From positions 1-64,000 of the forward strand of contig MKUL01000041.1 in the NCBI GenBank assembly GCA_001897795.1: a stretch of 64,000 nucleotides of DNA, read 5' to 3'. This document shows positions 1 to 8,716 of this stretch, piece by piece; within the stretch, counting starts at the first letter, position 1; every line of letters starts with the position of its first letter. Both the position numbers and the translations under genes were made by a program. This DNA comes from Alphaproteobacteria bacterium 41-28. Lineage in GTDB: Bacteria; Pseudomonadota; Alphaproteobacteria; UBA9655. A model generated the notes under the pieces. That model saw only the letters and a list, made by a program, of their open reading frames with translations, ran no database searches and was not told the DNA's origin.

Positions 1-143
1 CTTCTTCTAAACGAACACGCTCTTCTTCTCTTGCAACCGCTTCACGAGCTAAACGCTCTTCATCTTCACGACGAACTCTCTCAGCTTCTTCTAAACGAAC
101 ACGCTCTTCTTCTCTTGCAACCGCTTCACGAGCCAAACGTTCT
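1..143. repeat. 84-bp tandem repeat in coiled-coil gene
   Basis: The sequence starting at base 1 returns at base 85 with 48 identical bases and then diverges after about 60, so the period is 84 bp (28 codons). In the minus-strand frame it encodes a charged Arg/Glu heptad-like unit. The array continues off the left edge, so copy number is unknown. Confidence 0.85.
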
Positions 144-535
144 GCTTCTGCTTCTGCTTGTGCCTTTGATGCTTCTTGACCCGCACGTTGAGCTTCTTCA
201 CGGCGCGCATTACCTCTTTTACTCGAACGAAAGTTTCGCCGCGCGACTGTTTTTAGCATCAAGGAATTGCGCCTCTTTTGGCGTAAAGGCCTTTGCTTTC
301 GAAGACGCTTCGAAGAAGCTTGACGATGCTTTCCTCTTGCTAATCTCTTTCGCCTTGTTTTTAATATTTTTTTGGGTTTACGCTCGATTTTTCTCGTAGA
401 CGTTTTGCGCGATGGCTTCTCTTTAGAAATTGTGGCAGCTGATACTTTTTCTATTATGAATGATGTACTTCCTAATACCAAAAAAAATATCAAAGCAGAG
501 GTTAAAATTACTTTTTTGAAAAAACTTTTTAACAT
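1..535 (-). CDS. Secreted Arg-rich protein with charged coiled-coil repeats (partial)
   Basis: The minus-strand frame opens with ATG at 533-535 and runs off the left edge without a stop. The first 35 or so residues form a signal peptide or membrane anchor (MLKSFFKKVILTSALIFF then VSAA). Residues about 36-110 are very basic, full of Arg/Lys with almost no acidic residue. From about residue 118 the chain becomes an Ala/Glu/Arg coiled coil containing a 28-residue repeat (84 bp at DNA level). I do not recognise a family. It may bind nucleic acid or polyanions (basic part) and form a rod (coiled-coil part), but that is inference only. The gene is near one end of a proposed inversion. Confidence 0.7.
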   Translation of the reverse strand, partial: MLKSFFKKVILTSALIFFLVLGSTSFIIEKVSAATISKEKPSRKTSTRKIERKPKKILKTRRKRLARGKHRQASSKRLRKQRPLRQKRRNSLMLKTVARRNFRSSKRGNARREEAQRAGQEASKAQAEAEAERLAREAVAREEERVRLEEAERVRREDEERLAREAVAREEERVRLEE

Positions 536-912
536 GTCTATTACCCTTTTACTAAAATAACTACCTAAATCTTGTGTTCATATAATTTTTTGCCGTTCGA
601 TTTGAACAAGCCAAAGACACTTGGGTGTGGTATTATATTTAAACTATTGCATCGGTTAAATTTACGAAAGAACACTCCATCAACTATATAAAAATTTATT
701 AAATTACAACCTTTCTTTCCTTATACAAGTATGACTTGAGAAATGTCAATTCCTTAACACATGGATCACGAACTTGCGGTTCAAATAAACGCAAGCATTC
801 CATATGATTTCTCTCAATTTAATTAAAGTTTCTTTTTCTACCGCTGATTCCCCCTTTGAAAAAAACGATTTATGCTTATAATAAGGACTTTAAGTGAATG
901 TAATAAGTATCC
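536..912. other. Intergenic region upstream of phoH
   Basis: A 377-base AT-rich gap between divergent genes. Apart from a candidate phoH promoter near its right end I see no gene, repeat or RNA. It contains the left breakpoint of the inversion proposed in the findings. Confidence 0.5.
856..882 (+). promoter_or_regulatory. Candidate phoH promoter
   Basis: TTGAAA at 856-861 and a perfect TATAAT at 877-882. The 15-base spacer is short, so this is a weak call. It lies about 30 bases upstream of the phoH start. Confidence 0.35.
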
Positions 913-1866
913 ATGGGATCTAATAACAAACAATCAACAACCTACTTAGAATTTGAAGATAATACGCTTCTGATTGAGCTTTTCGGAAGCCAAGAAAGTA
1001 ACTTAAAACTTCTTGAAAAGGAAATCCCTGTAACAATCATAACCCGAGGAAATCAGGTTGTCATTCAAGGAGAAGAGGAAAATACGCGCATTGCTGGGCA
1101 CACGTTGGCTTCCCTTTACCTGCGTCTTCAGGAGGGAAAACAAGTTGATACAACCGATGTGATAACAGCTCTTCGACAGGCGAGCGATAAAGAACCTCAT
1201 GAAGAAACTTTTCTAACGACAAAGCGCCGCGTCATAGCTGCTCGGTCTCAGCAACAAGCAGCCTATATAAAATCACTCAAAGAAAACGATCTTGTGTTTG
1301 CAGAAGGTCCGGCCGGAACAGGAAAAACCTACCTCGCCGTAGCCCTTGGGGTTGAAATGATGATGGCAGGCCAGATGGACCGCCTCATTCTCTCTCGCCC
1401 TGCCGTCGAAGCAGGCGAACGCCTCGGTTTTTTGCCAGGAGACATTCGAGAGAAAGTTGACCCTTACCTACGTCCTCTCTATGATGCTCTCCACGATATG
1501 CTTCCCCTTGAGCAAGTGACAAGAAAAATAGCCCTTGGTGAAATAGAAGTCGCTCCTTTAGCTTTTATGCGGGGCAGGACTCTTTCTGATTCGGTGATCA
1601 TTTTAGATGAAGCGCAAAACACGACCGAAGTTCAAATGAAAATGTTTTTAACACGCCTAGGAAGTAATTCGCGGATGATCGTCACTGGGGATTTGAGCCA
1701 GATAGACTTACCCAAAGGCGTGCCTTCCGGTCTTCAAGATGCAATCAACACACTTGTCGGCGTTAGAGGAATCGGGTTTATTAATTTTACAGAGCGAGAC
1801 GTCATCCGCCATCCTTTGGTATCACGAATTGTTAGGGCCTATGAGCACAAAAAAACCCATCGTTAA
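913..1866 (+). CDS. phoH: PhoH family ATPase/RNA-processing protein
   Basis: A 317-residue cytoplasmic P-loop protein of the PhoH (PhoL/YbeZ) family, which works with YbeY in rRNA metabolism. Walker A GPAGTGKT is at residues 132-139 and Walker B LDEAQN at 231-236; the N-terminal 100 residues are the usual small KH-like region. Length is normal. Its 3' end overlaps ybeY by 26 bases, so phoH, ybeY, corC and lnt read as one operon, the usual alphaproteobacterial order. The expected upstream partner miaB is missing here and lies at 54781-56148 on the other strand. Confidence 0.95.
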   Translation: MGSNNKQSTTYLEFEDNTLLIELFGSQESNLKLLEKEIPVTIITRGNQVVIQGEEENTRIAGHTLASLYLRLQEGKQVDTTDVITALRQASDKEPHEETFLTTKRRVIAARSQQQAAYIKSLKENDLVFAEGPAGTGKTYLAVALGVEMMMAGQMDRLILSRPAVEAGERLGFLPGDIREKVDPYLRPLYDALHDMLPLEQVTRKIALGEIEVAPLAFMRGRTLSDSVIILDEAQNTTEVQMKMFLTRLGSNSRMIVTGDLSQIDLPKGVPSGLQDAINTLVGVRGIGFINFTERDVIRHPLVSRIVRAYEHKKTHR

Positions 1867-2308
1867 CTTCATCCTCCATCACAAGATCTGGACGAAACGC
1901 GTCCCTTCTTTGAGAGAGGAAATATCCTCTGCCCTTGAAAAAACGGCAGAGATCTTGGACAGGGATTTTTCTGAAACGGAAGTGAGTGTGGTTTTAGCAG
2001 ACGACACGGAAGTGCAAGATCTTAACAAAACTTTTCGCAATAGGGACAAGCCCACGAATGTGCTTTCCTTCCCTTCTGAACAAAAAGACGAACTCGGGGA
2101 TATTATTCTTGCTTATGAAACCGTGACGCGAGAAGCGGAGGAGAATGGGGTTTCTCCTCTTGATCATACCCTTCATTTGATTATACATGGTTTTTTGCAT
2201 CTTTTAGGGTATGATCATGAACACGAGAATGAAGCAAAAGAAATGGAAAACATGGAAATTCGTATTCTAAAAGACCTCCATATTAACAACCCTTATGAGG
2301 ATAAATGA
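1841..2308 (+). CDS. ybeY: Endoribonuclease YbeY
   Basis: rRNA maturation and quality-control endoribonuclease of the UPF0054 family, 155 residues from the ATG at 1841. The longer frame from 1739 lies inside phoH and adds nothing homologous. The zinc motif HGFLHLLGYDH gives His116, His120 and His126, the H-x3-H-x5-H signature. It overlaps the end of phoH by 26 bases and its stop overlaps the corC start (ATGA), pointing to translational coupling in the phoH-ybeY-corC-lnt operon. Confidence 0.95.
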   Translation: MSTKKPIVNFILHHKIWTKRVPSLREEISSALEKTAEILDRDFSETEVSVVLADDTEVQDLNKTFRNRDKPTNVLSFPSEQKDELGDIILAYETVTREAEENGVSPLDHTLHLIIHGFLHLLGYDHEHENEAKEMENMEIRILKDLHINNPYEDK

Positions 2309-3141
2309 AGGAGCTGCTGAACTTTTTTCGCTCTCTTCTTAAAAGGAAAGAAGGCGAAGGATCTTTAAGAGAAACCCTTGAAGAACTTATTGAAGAAGAG
2401 GAAATTGCTGATACGTCCATTGCCCCTGATGAACGGGAAATGCTCACAAACATCCTTAACTTGCGAGATCTTACCGCCAAAGATCTGATGATCGCGCGAG
2501 CTGAAATTATTGGGATCTCTCACGATAGCTCCTTAGCAGATGTCAAAAAAATCTTTAAATCCAGTAAGCTCATGCGTCTTCCTGTCTATCGCCAAACACT
2601 TGATGATATTTTGGGCTACATTCATTTGCGGGACCTCCTAGACGCAACACAGAAGAATTTTAAACTTCAGGATCACCTTTACAAAATTGATTTTATTTCC
2701 CCTTCGATGCGTATTCTGGATTTACTCCTGAAAATGCGCTCAACGGGTGAGAAAATTGCTCTTGTCGTGGATGAATATGGAGGAGTGGATGGACTTGTAA
2801 CCATGAGCGACTTGGTTGAAGAAATCGTTGGAGATATTCAAGACGTTGCTCAATTGTCGATGGCCCCCCATTTTCTCCGCAGACCGGACGGAGTTGTGGT
2901 TGTGGACGGACGCATGGATATTGAGGAACTGGAAGAAAAAATCGGGCCCCTCCTCACTGAAGAAGAGAAAGAAGAAGATATTGAAACCATTGGAGGACTT
3001 GTTCTCCATTTAACCGATCGGATCCCCCAACGGGGCGAATTGATCGCTCATTCATCAGGCGTTGAATTTGAAATTATTGAAGCTGATTCAAGACGCATCA
3101 AACGTGTAGGGATTCATGGACTTACAGCTCCTCTTTCTTAA
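2305..3141 (+). CDS. corC: CorC/TlyC-type CBS domain protein
   Basis: A 278-residue soluble protein of the CorC/HlyC family: two CBS domains (roughly residues 65-185), then a C-terminal CorC_HlyC transporter-associated domain (about 195-275). There is no DUF21 membrane domain, so it is the short form found next to ybeY and lnt. Family members are linked to magnesium/cobalt efflux, though the exact role of the short form is unsettled. The start overlaps the ybeY stop and the 3' end overlaps lnt by 26 bases. Confidence 0.9.
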   Translation: MKELLNFFRSLLKRKEGEGSLRETLEELIEEEEIADTSIAPDEREMLTNILNLRDLTAKDLMIARAEIIGISHDSSLADVKKIFKSSKLMRLPVYRQTLDDILGYIHLRDLLDATQKNFKLQDHLYKIDFISPSMRILDLLLKMRSTGEKIALVVDEYGGVDGLVTMSDLVEEIVGDIQDVAQLSMAPHFLRRPDGVVVVDGRMDIEELEEKIGPLLTEEEKEEDIETIGGLVLHLTDRIPQRGELIAHSSGVEFEIIEADSRRIKRVGIHGLTAPLS

Positions 3142-4696
3142 GCCCTGGCCTCAACGCGGGATTGCTTTGATTTTAGGAGCTCTAGGCGCTTTAGCCTATC
3201 CTCCTCTCTTTATTTTTCCTGCCCTTCTCCTTTCTTTAAGTGGAATATGGTTTTTGCTCGAACAAGAAATTGAGAACAAATCCTCTTTTTTAAGAGTTTT
3301 CTGGTTGGGGTGGTGGTTTGGTTTAGGACATTTTACGGCAGGACTTTATTGGATTGCTAATGCCTTAACCGTGGACTTGAGTGCCTTTTGGTGGCTCATC
3401 CCTTTTGCTCTTTTTGGGGTCCCTGCCATTCTTGCCATCTTTACAGGACTCTCCTTTATGGGTGTCAAACTGTGGCCATATAAGGGTATAAGCCGAGCCT
3501 TTGTCTTTGCGGCCATTGGGGTAGGTGTGGAATGGATCAGAGGCCATATATTTACAGGCTTTCCCTGGAATCTAGAAGGATATGCATGGGCTTTTAGTCT
3601 AGAAATGGCACAAGCCGCCTCCCTTGCCGGCGTTTATGGGCTAAGTCTTCTCACCCTCTTAATGGCCGTATGTTTGGGATATCTCTTTGGAAAGAAGACT
3701 TTTGAAAGAAATACAGCCTTGAGTGTTTACCTGATTGCCGTTCTCTGTTGGGTTTGGGGAAAAGGCCGACTTGATCATCCAGATATCTTAACCTCGCCCC
3801 CTCTTTTCATTCGACTCGTTCAACCCAACGTCCCCCAAACCTTGAAATGGGATCCCGTTCAAAGGGAAGCCAACTTCGAACAACTTTTGAAGATGACGGC
3901 CACACCTGCTACCGCTCCTCTTAAAGCCATTATCTGGCCAGAATCGGCCGTTCCCTTCTTCCTGGAACAAGAGCTTTTTCTTCGCAAACGAATTTCAGAA
4001 ATCATGCCTAAGGGAGCTCTTTTGTTCACAGGAACCATCAGGCGAACGCCACCGGGAAAGACACCTCTTGAGATTTGGAATAGTCTGCAGGTTCTTAACG
4101 ATCAAGGGGAGATCGTTACGTCTTACGACAAATCTCACCTTGTCCCTTTTGGAGAGTATATTCCCTTTAGAAAGACATTAGATGCTTTGTTTGGAAAAGG
4201 ATCTCTTAAAAAAATTACGGCTGGAAATGTCGATTTTAGCGCAGGCCCAGGGCCTGAGACGATTTCTCTTCCGATGGGCCTGCCCTCCTTTAGTGGACTT
4301 GTATGTTACGAAGTCATTTTTCCGACGGCCGTCATCAATCCCACCCAAAAGCGCCCAGGATGGATGATTAATGTTACGAACGATGCCTGGTATGGGAATA
4401 CCTCAGGACCCTATCAACATTTAGAGACAGCCCGCTTCCGAGCCATTGAGGAAGGCGTGCCCCTCGTCCGTTCAGCAAATTCTGGTGTTTCTGCCGTCTT
4501 CGATGCTTATGGCCGCAATATCGGAAGCATTGGGTTGAGTAAAAAAGGAATCCTCGATGTCTTCCTTCCCACTCCAACGCGCATCGTTCCTTTTTACGCA
4601 AGATGGGGGGATTGGATAACGTTGGGTTTGATTATGGGCATGTTTGCCTTTGCTTGGGTGTTTTCTTTAAGAACACAAAAGGAAGGAGACGCCTAG
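3116..4696 (+). CDS. lnt: Apolipoprotein N-acyltransferase
   Basis: Inner-membrane enzyme that N-acylates the diacylglyceryl-cysteine of lipoproteins. It has 526 residues: about seven N-terminal TM segments, a nitrilase-type periplasmic domain (about 230-480) and a C-terminal TM. The catalytic triad is visible as Glu276 (WPESAVPF), Lys339 (YDKSHLVPFGEY) and Cys397 (GLVCYEVIF), spaced as in E. coli Lnt. Its start lies inside corC, so it is the last gene of the phoH operon. LolC/LolD for lipoprotein release are encoded at 14.9-16.8 kb. Confidence 0.95.
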   Translation: MDLQLLFLKPWPQRGIALILGALGALAYPPLFIFPALLLSLSGIWFLLEQEIENKSSFLRVFWLGWWFGLGHFTAGLYWIANALTVDLSAFWWLIPFALFGVPAILAIFTGLSFMGVKLWPYKGISRAFVFAAIGVGVEWIRGHIFTGFPWNLEGYAWAFSLEMAQAASLAGVYGLSLLTLLMAVCLGYLFGKKTFERNTALSVYLIAVLCWVWGKGRLDHPDILTSPPLFIRLVQPNVPQTLKWDPVQREANFEQLLKMTATPATAPLKAIIWPESAVPFFLEQELFLRKRISEIMPKGALLFTGTIRRTPPGKTPLEIWNSLQVLNDQGEIVTSYDKSHLVPFGEYIPFRKTLDALFGKGSLKKITAGNVDFSAGPGPETISLPMGLPSFSGLVCYEVIFPTAVINPTQKRPGWMINVTNDAWYGNTSGPYQHLETARFRAIEEGVPLVRSANSGVSAVFDAYGRNIGSIGLSKKGILDVFLPTPTRIVPFYARWGDWITLGLIMGMFAFAWVFSLRTQKEGDA

Positions 4697-4702
4697 CACT
4701 GT

Positions 4703-5605
4703 TTATTTCTTCTCCCTTGAAAGGGAAGGGTTTTCAAAAAAAGGATGCAAACGGCCGCCCTCTTTCATCTCTTCCTGAGCCCAACGAATAATTTCAAGGA
4801 ACTTTTCACGAATGGGTGTCACTTCGTAATGGATTCCTAAAAAAGGTTCTCCATCTTTTCGACAGTCTTCATGCTTGAGGAGCCCATCTTGAATGAGTGA
4901 AAAAGGGATATCCCGGTAAAATTGTTTAAGGTAAGGGTAAGATTTATTATCAAATTTACTTCTTACATATTCAGGTTCTTCTTTCTTGTAATTCCAGTTA
5001 TTCTTGTCTATTTCAAAGTCTTTCAAGCTATTTTTGTCATCTGAGAAAATTTCTTCATTATGCTTTTTACAATGGTCAAGCAAACTAAGCATCGCACCAC
5101 GTTCATGCCATTCCCCCCCTCTTGCGACGATAGATGTATCCACTTCATGGAGGCCATGAAAAACAATTGTTGCCAATTTCTTCTTTTCTTCTGGTGTAAG
5201 TAAAGCAGACTCAGAAGATAAAAGACCGCTCACCTTCTTTGCTAGTCCGGTATAAGCAACACTGACACCCTCGTAAACCAAACTAAAATCCCTAGGAAAA
5301 GAACCAGGAGCAACATGTTCATAGAGATGAATCAAATCATGAAGTGTTGCTTGAATGGGTGTTGAAAATAGGGTTCCATGAAGTTTCAAACTTCCAGACT
5401 TAAGACTATACCCCGAGACTCCCTTTGAATAAAATTCAATGTAGTCTTCTTTTGTAAAGCTATCCTGGTCAATAAGAGGAAAGGGAAATGGACCGTAAGA
5501 GCCGATTTGCTCAATCATCGAATACAATCTACACTTGGATTCTCCAGTCTCATCATAGTCCTGTTGCCAGCTGGGTTTACCTTTCCTTTGGCCAAGCAAA
5601 GTCAT
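4703..5605 (-). CDS. Hypothetical protein, C-terminal part of a TGA-split gene
   Basis: 300 residues from the first ATG after a TGA; no family recognised. Mostly soluble, mixed charged sequence with His pairs such as HDLIHLYEHV that could bind metal (weak). The reading frame continues upstream without shift into the secreted 132-residue frame at 5642-6040: only the TGA at 5642-5644 and 12 sense codons separate them. The two parts therefore look like one ancestral secreted protein of about 445 residues interrupted by a nonsense codon. Without read-through this half has no signal peptide and its start has no clear ribosome site. Confidence 0.6.
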   Translation of the reverse strand: MTLLGQRKGKPSWQQDYDETGESKCRLYSMIEQIGSYGPFPFPLIDQDSFTKEDYIEFYSKGVSGYSLKSGSLKLHGTLFSTPIQATLHDLIHLYEHVAPGSFPRDFSLVYEGVSVAYTGLAKKVSGLLSSESALLTPEEKKKLATIVFHGLHEVDTSIVARGGEWHERGAMLSLLDHCKKHNEEIFSDDKNSLKDFEIDKNNWNYKKEEPEYVRSKFDNKSYPYLKQFYRDIPFSLIQDGLLKHEDCRKDGEPFLGIHYEVTPIREKFLEIIRWAQEEMKEGGRLHPFFENPSLSREKK

Positions 5606-5641
5606 ATTTATAAAATCCGCTAAATTGGCACCAGTATAATC

Positions 5642-6040
5642 TCATTTTCTTTTATCTTGATCGGTCAGAGACATGGCAACTTGAAGGGATAGCCATAATG
5701 TGTAACAAAGATGAACGTGCCTTTCGCCCTGTCGTTTTTTATATTGTTCTTTAAGAAGCTTAAATTCAGTTTCATAGATGTCATAATTTTCGAGTGTTTT
5801 TGTTGATTTTCTTTCCTTTAATTTATTTTTTAAATACTTGAGAAGATGTTTAGCAACGTATTCATTTCCCTCATGATGGTGGTGAGGGTAGGCTTCTTGC
5901 TTAACCTTTATTCCTTTTGTAATAGCTGTAGAAATTGAAAATTTTTCTTCACTTTCTTCCTCAGGCATGCAAAATCCCAAGCTTGAGGAAAGCCCCACGA
6001 AAATAAATGCTGAAAAAATATAGAAATACTTTGTTTTCAT
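5642..6040 (-). CDS. Hypothetical secreted protein, N-terminal part of a TGA-split gene
   Basis: 132 residues with a clear Sec signal peptide (MKTKYFYIFSAFIFVGLSSS, then GFCMPEEESEE), a four-His run near residue 53 and a Lys/Glu-rich helical middle. No family recognised. It ends at TGA 5642-5644, and the same frame stays open for a further 312 codons (4703-5641). The Met-Glu/Pro-rich start of the mature chain resembles other exported proteins in this window (25.0, 25.9 and 54.7 kb). Confidence 0.65.
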   Translation of the reverse strand: MKTKYFYIFSAFIFVGLSSSLGFCMPEEESEEKFSISTAITKGIKVKQEAYPHHHHEGNEYVAKHLLKYLKNKLKERKSTKTLENYDIYETEFKLLKEQYKKRQGERHVHLCYTLWLSLQVAMSLTDQDKRK

Positions 6041-6207
6041 CTTACCAACACCAAAATTATATTACAATAATTAATACATAATTACTATTTTTATTTATTC
6101 AAGGAGTATTTTCTCTTTTTTTATTCAGATGTGTCGAATAAGAAAGCCATTGATTAATCTCTAACGTATTTATGGTATAGTGCTTTTTTCTCGCAGGGTA
6201 TGATACC

Positions 6208-7353
6208 ATGAATAAATTTATTTTCACGAGTGAATCTGTTTCGGAAGGACATCCTGATAAAATCTGTGATCAGATTTCAGATGCGATTCTAGACGCCTAC
6301 CTCGTAAAGGATCCTCACGCACGCACGGCCATTGAAGCTGTGGTTGCTCCGAGTCGTGTTCTTGTTTTCGGAGAAGTGAGCGATCTCTCCCTCCTCGCAC
6401 GTAAGCAAATCGAAGAAGTTGTTCGGACGCGTATCCGTGACATTGGCTATGAAGACTCGAGTTTCGATTGGCGCACGGTGAATATTGAAGTCAGCCTTAA
6501 TGCCCAATCCTCCGATATTATCCAAGGACTAGCTGAGGGTGCAGGTGATCAAGGCATGATGTTTGGCTATGCAACCCGTGAGAATGAAGTACTGATGCCA
6601 GCGGCCCTTTATTTTGCCAATACGCTTTTGCATCTTTTGGCGATTGATCGAAAAAAAGGTCTTTTGCCGGAGCTTCGTCCCGATGGGAAATGTCAGTTTT
6701 CTGTAAAATATGTTGATCATCACCCTATGGGGATTACTTCTATTGTTGTGTCTCTTCAACATAAAGATGGTCTAAATTCAGAAGATGTGAAAGCTCTTAT
6801 TCTTCCTTATGTGAAAAAAGTTCTTCCTGAAGGGTGGTTTTGTCGAGAAGAGTCTTTTTTCGTCAATCCGACAGGACGATTTGTGATTGGAGGCCCCGAG
6901 AGTGATATCGGTTTTACCGGGCGAAAAATTATTGTCGATACCTATGGGGGGATGGCTCCTCATGGGGGAGGCGCTTTCTCGGGAAAAGATCCTACGAAAG
7001 TGGATCGATCTGCGGCCTATATGGCGCGCTATATTGCCAAAAATATAGTTGCCGCAGGGCTTGCCGATCGGTGCACTTTGCAACTTTCTTATGCCATAGG
7101 TCGTTCTGATCCGACATCTTTTTACATCAGCACCCATGGAACAGGCCTCATTCCCGACGACCGTCTTTCCAACACGATTCGAGATCTTGTCGATTTCACT
7201 CCAGGGGGGATAAGAGAGAAATTAAACCTTAACCGACCCATTTATACCCGCACTGCTGCCTATGGTCACTTTGGCAGAGAGGTCGATCCCGACGGTGGGT
7301 TTTCTTGGGAGAAACTGGATCTGGTAGAGGAACTGAAGGGAGCGTTTTTGTGA
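6208..7353 (+). CDS. metK: S-adenosylmethionine synthase
   Basis: Makes SAM from methionine and ATP; cytoplasmic homotetramer. 381 residues, full length. Visible motifs: GHPDKICDQISDAILDA near residue 15, GAGDQGMMFGYA near 115, and GGGAFSGKDPTKVDRSAAY near 255. An AGGG ribosome site sits nine bases before the ATG. In alphaproteobacteria metK often follows lnt; here the split secreted-protein gene lies between them on the other strand. No SAM riboswitch is apparent in the 167-base leader. Confidence 0.97.
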   Translation: MNKFIFTSESVSEGHPDKICDQISDAILDAYLVKDPHARTAIEAVVAPSRVLVFGEVSDLSLLARKQIEEVVRTRIRDIGYEDSSFDWRTVNIEVSLNAQSSDIIQGLAEGAGDQGMMFGYATRENEVLMPAALYFANTLLHLLAIDRKKGLLPELRPDGKCQFSVKYVDHHPMGITSIVVSLQHKDGLNSEDVKALILPYVKKVLPEGWFCREESFFVNPTGRFVIGGPESDIGFTGRKIIVDTYGGMAPHGGGAFSGKDPTKVDRSAAYMARYIAKNIVAAGLADRCTLQLSYAIGRSDPTSFYISTHGTGLIPDDRLSNTIRDLVDFTPGGIREKLNLNRPIYTRTAAYGHFGREVDPDGGFSWEKLDLVEELKGAFL

Positions 7354-7401
7354 GGTTGTGGACTTTGGTGACGCCACACTCCACACCGCATTGTTGTGAT
7401 G

Positions 7402-8286
7402 CTAAAACTCTTCTTCTTGCATTTTCTTTAAAAGAAAATCAACAAACACCTGGATACGTTTTAGACTTGCCAAGTGTGAAGGATACACAACATATCGATA
7501 GACAGTTGTTGCAGGAATATTCGTAAGAATCTCTACCATTTCCGGATCATCTCCCACCATATATTTGTGAAGGGCTGAAATTCCAATGCCTGATCGAGTG
7601 GCTTCATAAATAGCTTGGCCACTATTGATCACAAGGTAAGGAACCCGCTGCTTTTTGGATCCTATTTTTAAAAGCCAATCGAGATTACTGTAAATATGAG
7701 GTATTTCTTTACCAAAAACGATGAGCCGATGATTATCGAGATCTTCCGGTCTTTGGGGAGTGCCGAATTTTTTTAAGTATGATCGGCTTGCGTAAATACG
7801 AAAACGATAGGAAACAGGGTCAGAGTGAATAAGGTCCTGACCACTAATTGTAAGAGCTGTGATTCCAATATCTGCTTCCCGCATATTAAGATCAACTTCT
7901 TCATCTTTTAGAAGAAGAGTCACCTCAACATCAGGATATTGATCGAGGAATTCTTGAAGACGGGGAGCAAGCCATAAAGAGCCAAAGGCAAGAGTGGTTG
8001 CAACGCGAATATGGCCTCTGGGATAAGATTTAAGTTCTTCCATCGTTGCTTGAGTCATCGCAAGCTTTCCAAAGACATTGTCGACCGTATCTCTCAGCGC
8101 CTCACCCGCCTCCGTCAGGACAAGGCCTCGTGCCACCCGTTTAAAAAGAGGTGTGCTTAATTCATCTTCGAGGATATTAACCTGACGACTGATGGCCGAT
8201 TGGCTAATGTTTAAAATTTCCGTAGCCCTTGTGAAGCTTCCAGCGCTTGCAACGGCATGAAAAACACGTAATTTATCCCAATCCAT
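7402..8286 (-). CDS. LysR family transcriptional regulator
   Basis: 294 residues: an N-terminal LysR winged HTH (residues about 3-62, with SFTRATEILNISQSAISRQV as recognition region) and a C-terminal periplasmic-binding-type effector domain (about 90-290). It resembles the GcvA/AmpR-like branch, but target and ligand cannot be told from sequence. It converges on metK. Its upstream region holds a family F palindrome and no divergent partner gene. Confidence 0.9.
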   Translation of the reverse strand: MDWDKLRVFHAVASAGSFTRATEILNISQSAISRQVNILEDELSTPLFKRVARGLVLTEAGEALRDTVDNVFGKLAMTQATMEELKSYPRGHIRVATTLAFGSLWLAPRLQEFLDQYPDVEVTLLLKDEEVDLNMREADIGITALTISGQDLIHSDPVSYRFRIYASRSYLKKFGTPQRPEDLDNHRLIVFGKEIPHIYSNLDWLLKIGSKKQRVPYLVINSGQAIYEATRSGIGISALHKYMVGDDPEMVEILTNIPATTVYRYVVYPSHLASLKRIQVFVDFLLKKMQEEEF

Positions 8287-8716
8287 TTTCTCAATATTTT
8301 TCTTATTATGTAGTTATCATATACCTAATTGCCTAGATTGCTTCGTCGCTTACGCTCCACGCAAAAAGGGGGGACGTCTTTGTGAGCATCTCACCACCCA
8401 GAGAGGCTGGAGAAGTCAGTAATGAACCTAAATTTCTGGATCGCCACGCCCACTTTATGGGCTCGCGAAGACGATTGTGGGAAGCACCCCCCTCTCGCCT
8501 TTGCGAGGAGCGCAGCGACGAAGCAATCCAGTCTTTTTTTGCTTAAATTCATTAAGAGCCTCCAAAGAGCGTAGCAATTCAGAAATAAGGCACCTTCACG
8601 TGTAAAGAGTATAGGCTTTCATTCTTTTATTTGCAAACAGCCTCTTCAATTTTTGACAGCACCACAGCATTTCTATATCATGCTGAAGAATCATTTTTTT
8701 CCAATAAGGTCAGGGC
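8287..8716. other. Intergenic region with family F palindrome
   Basis: A 430-base gap between the divergent LysR and coaBC genes. About 200 bases are a family F element (8333-8531). The last 185 bases are AT-rich and presumably hold the coaBC promoter. No small gene seen. Confidence 0.5.
8333..8531. repeat. Family F palindromic element (long copy)
   Basis: The arms CTAGATTGCTTCGTCGC (8333 on) and GCGACGAAGCAATCCAG (ending 8531) are inverted copies of each other. They enclose about 130 bases of less-conserved sequence. Same family as 10989, 21315, 29534, 31310 and 33525. Confidence 0.75.

Noticed and set aside
5642..5644. TGA as a tryptophan codon (recoded genetic code)
   Set aside because: TGA is a normal stop in many genes here, for example ybeY, ccmC and dut-type ATGA overlaps.
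6041..6207. SAM riboswitch before metK
   Set aside because: No pseudoknot or stem pattern of the known SAM riboswitch classes could be found in this AT-rich leader.
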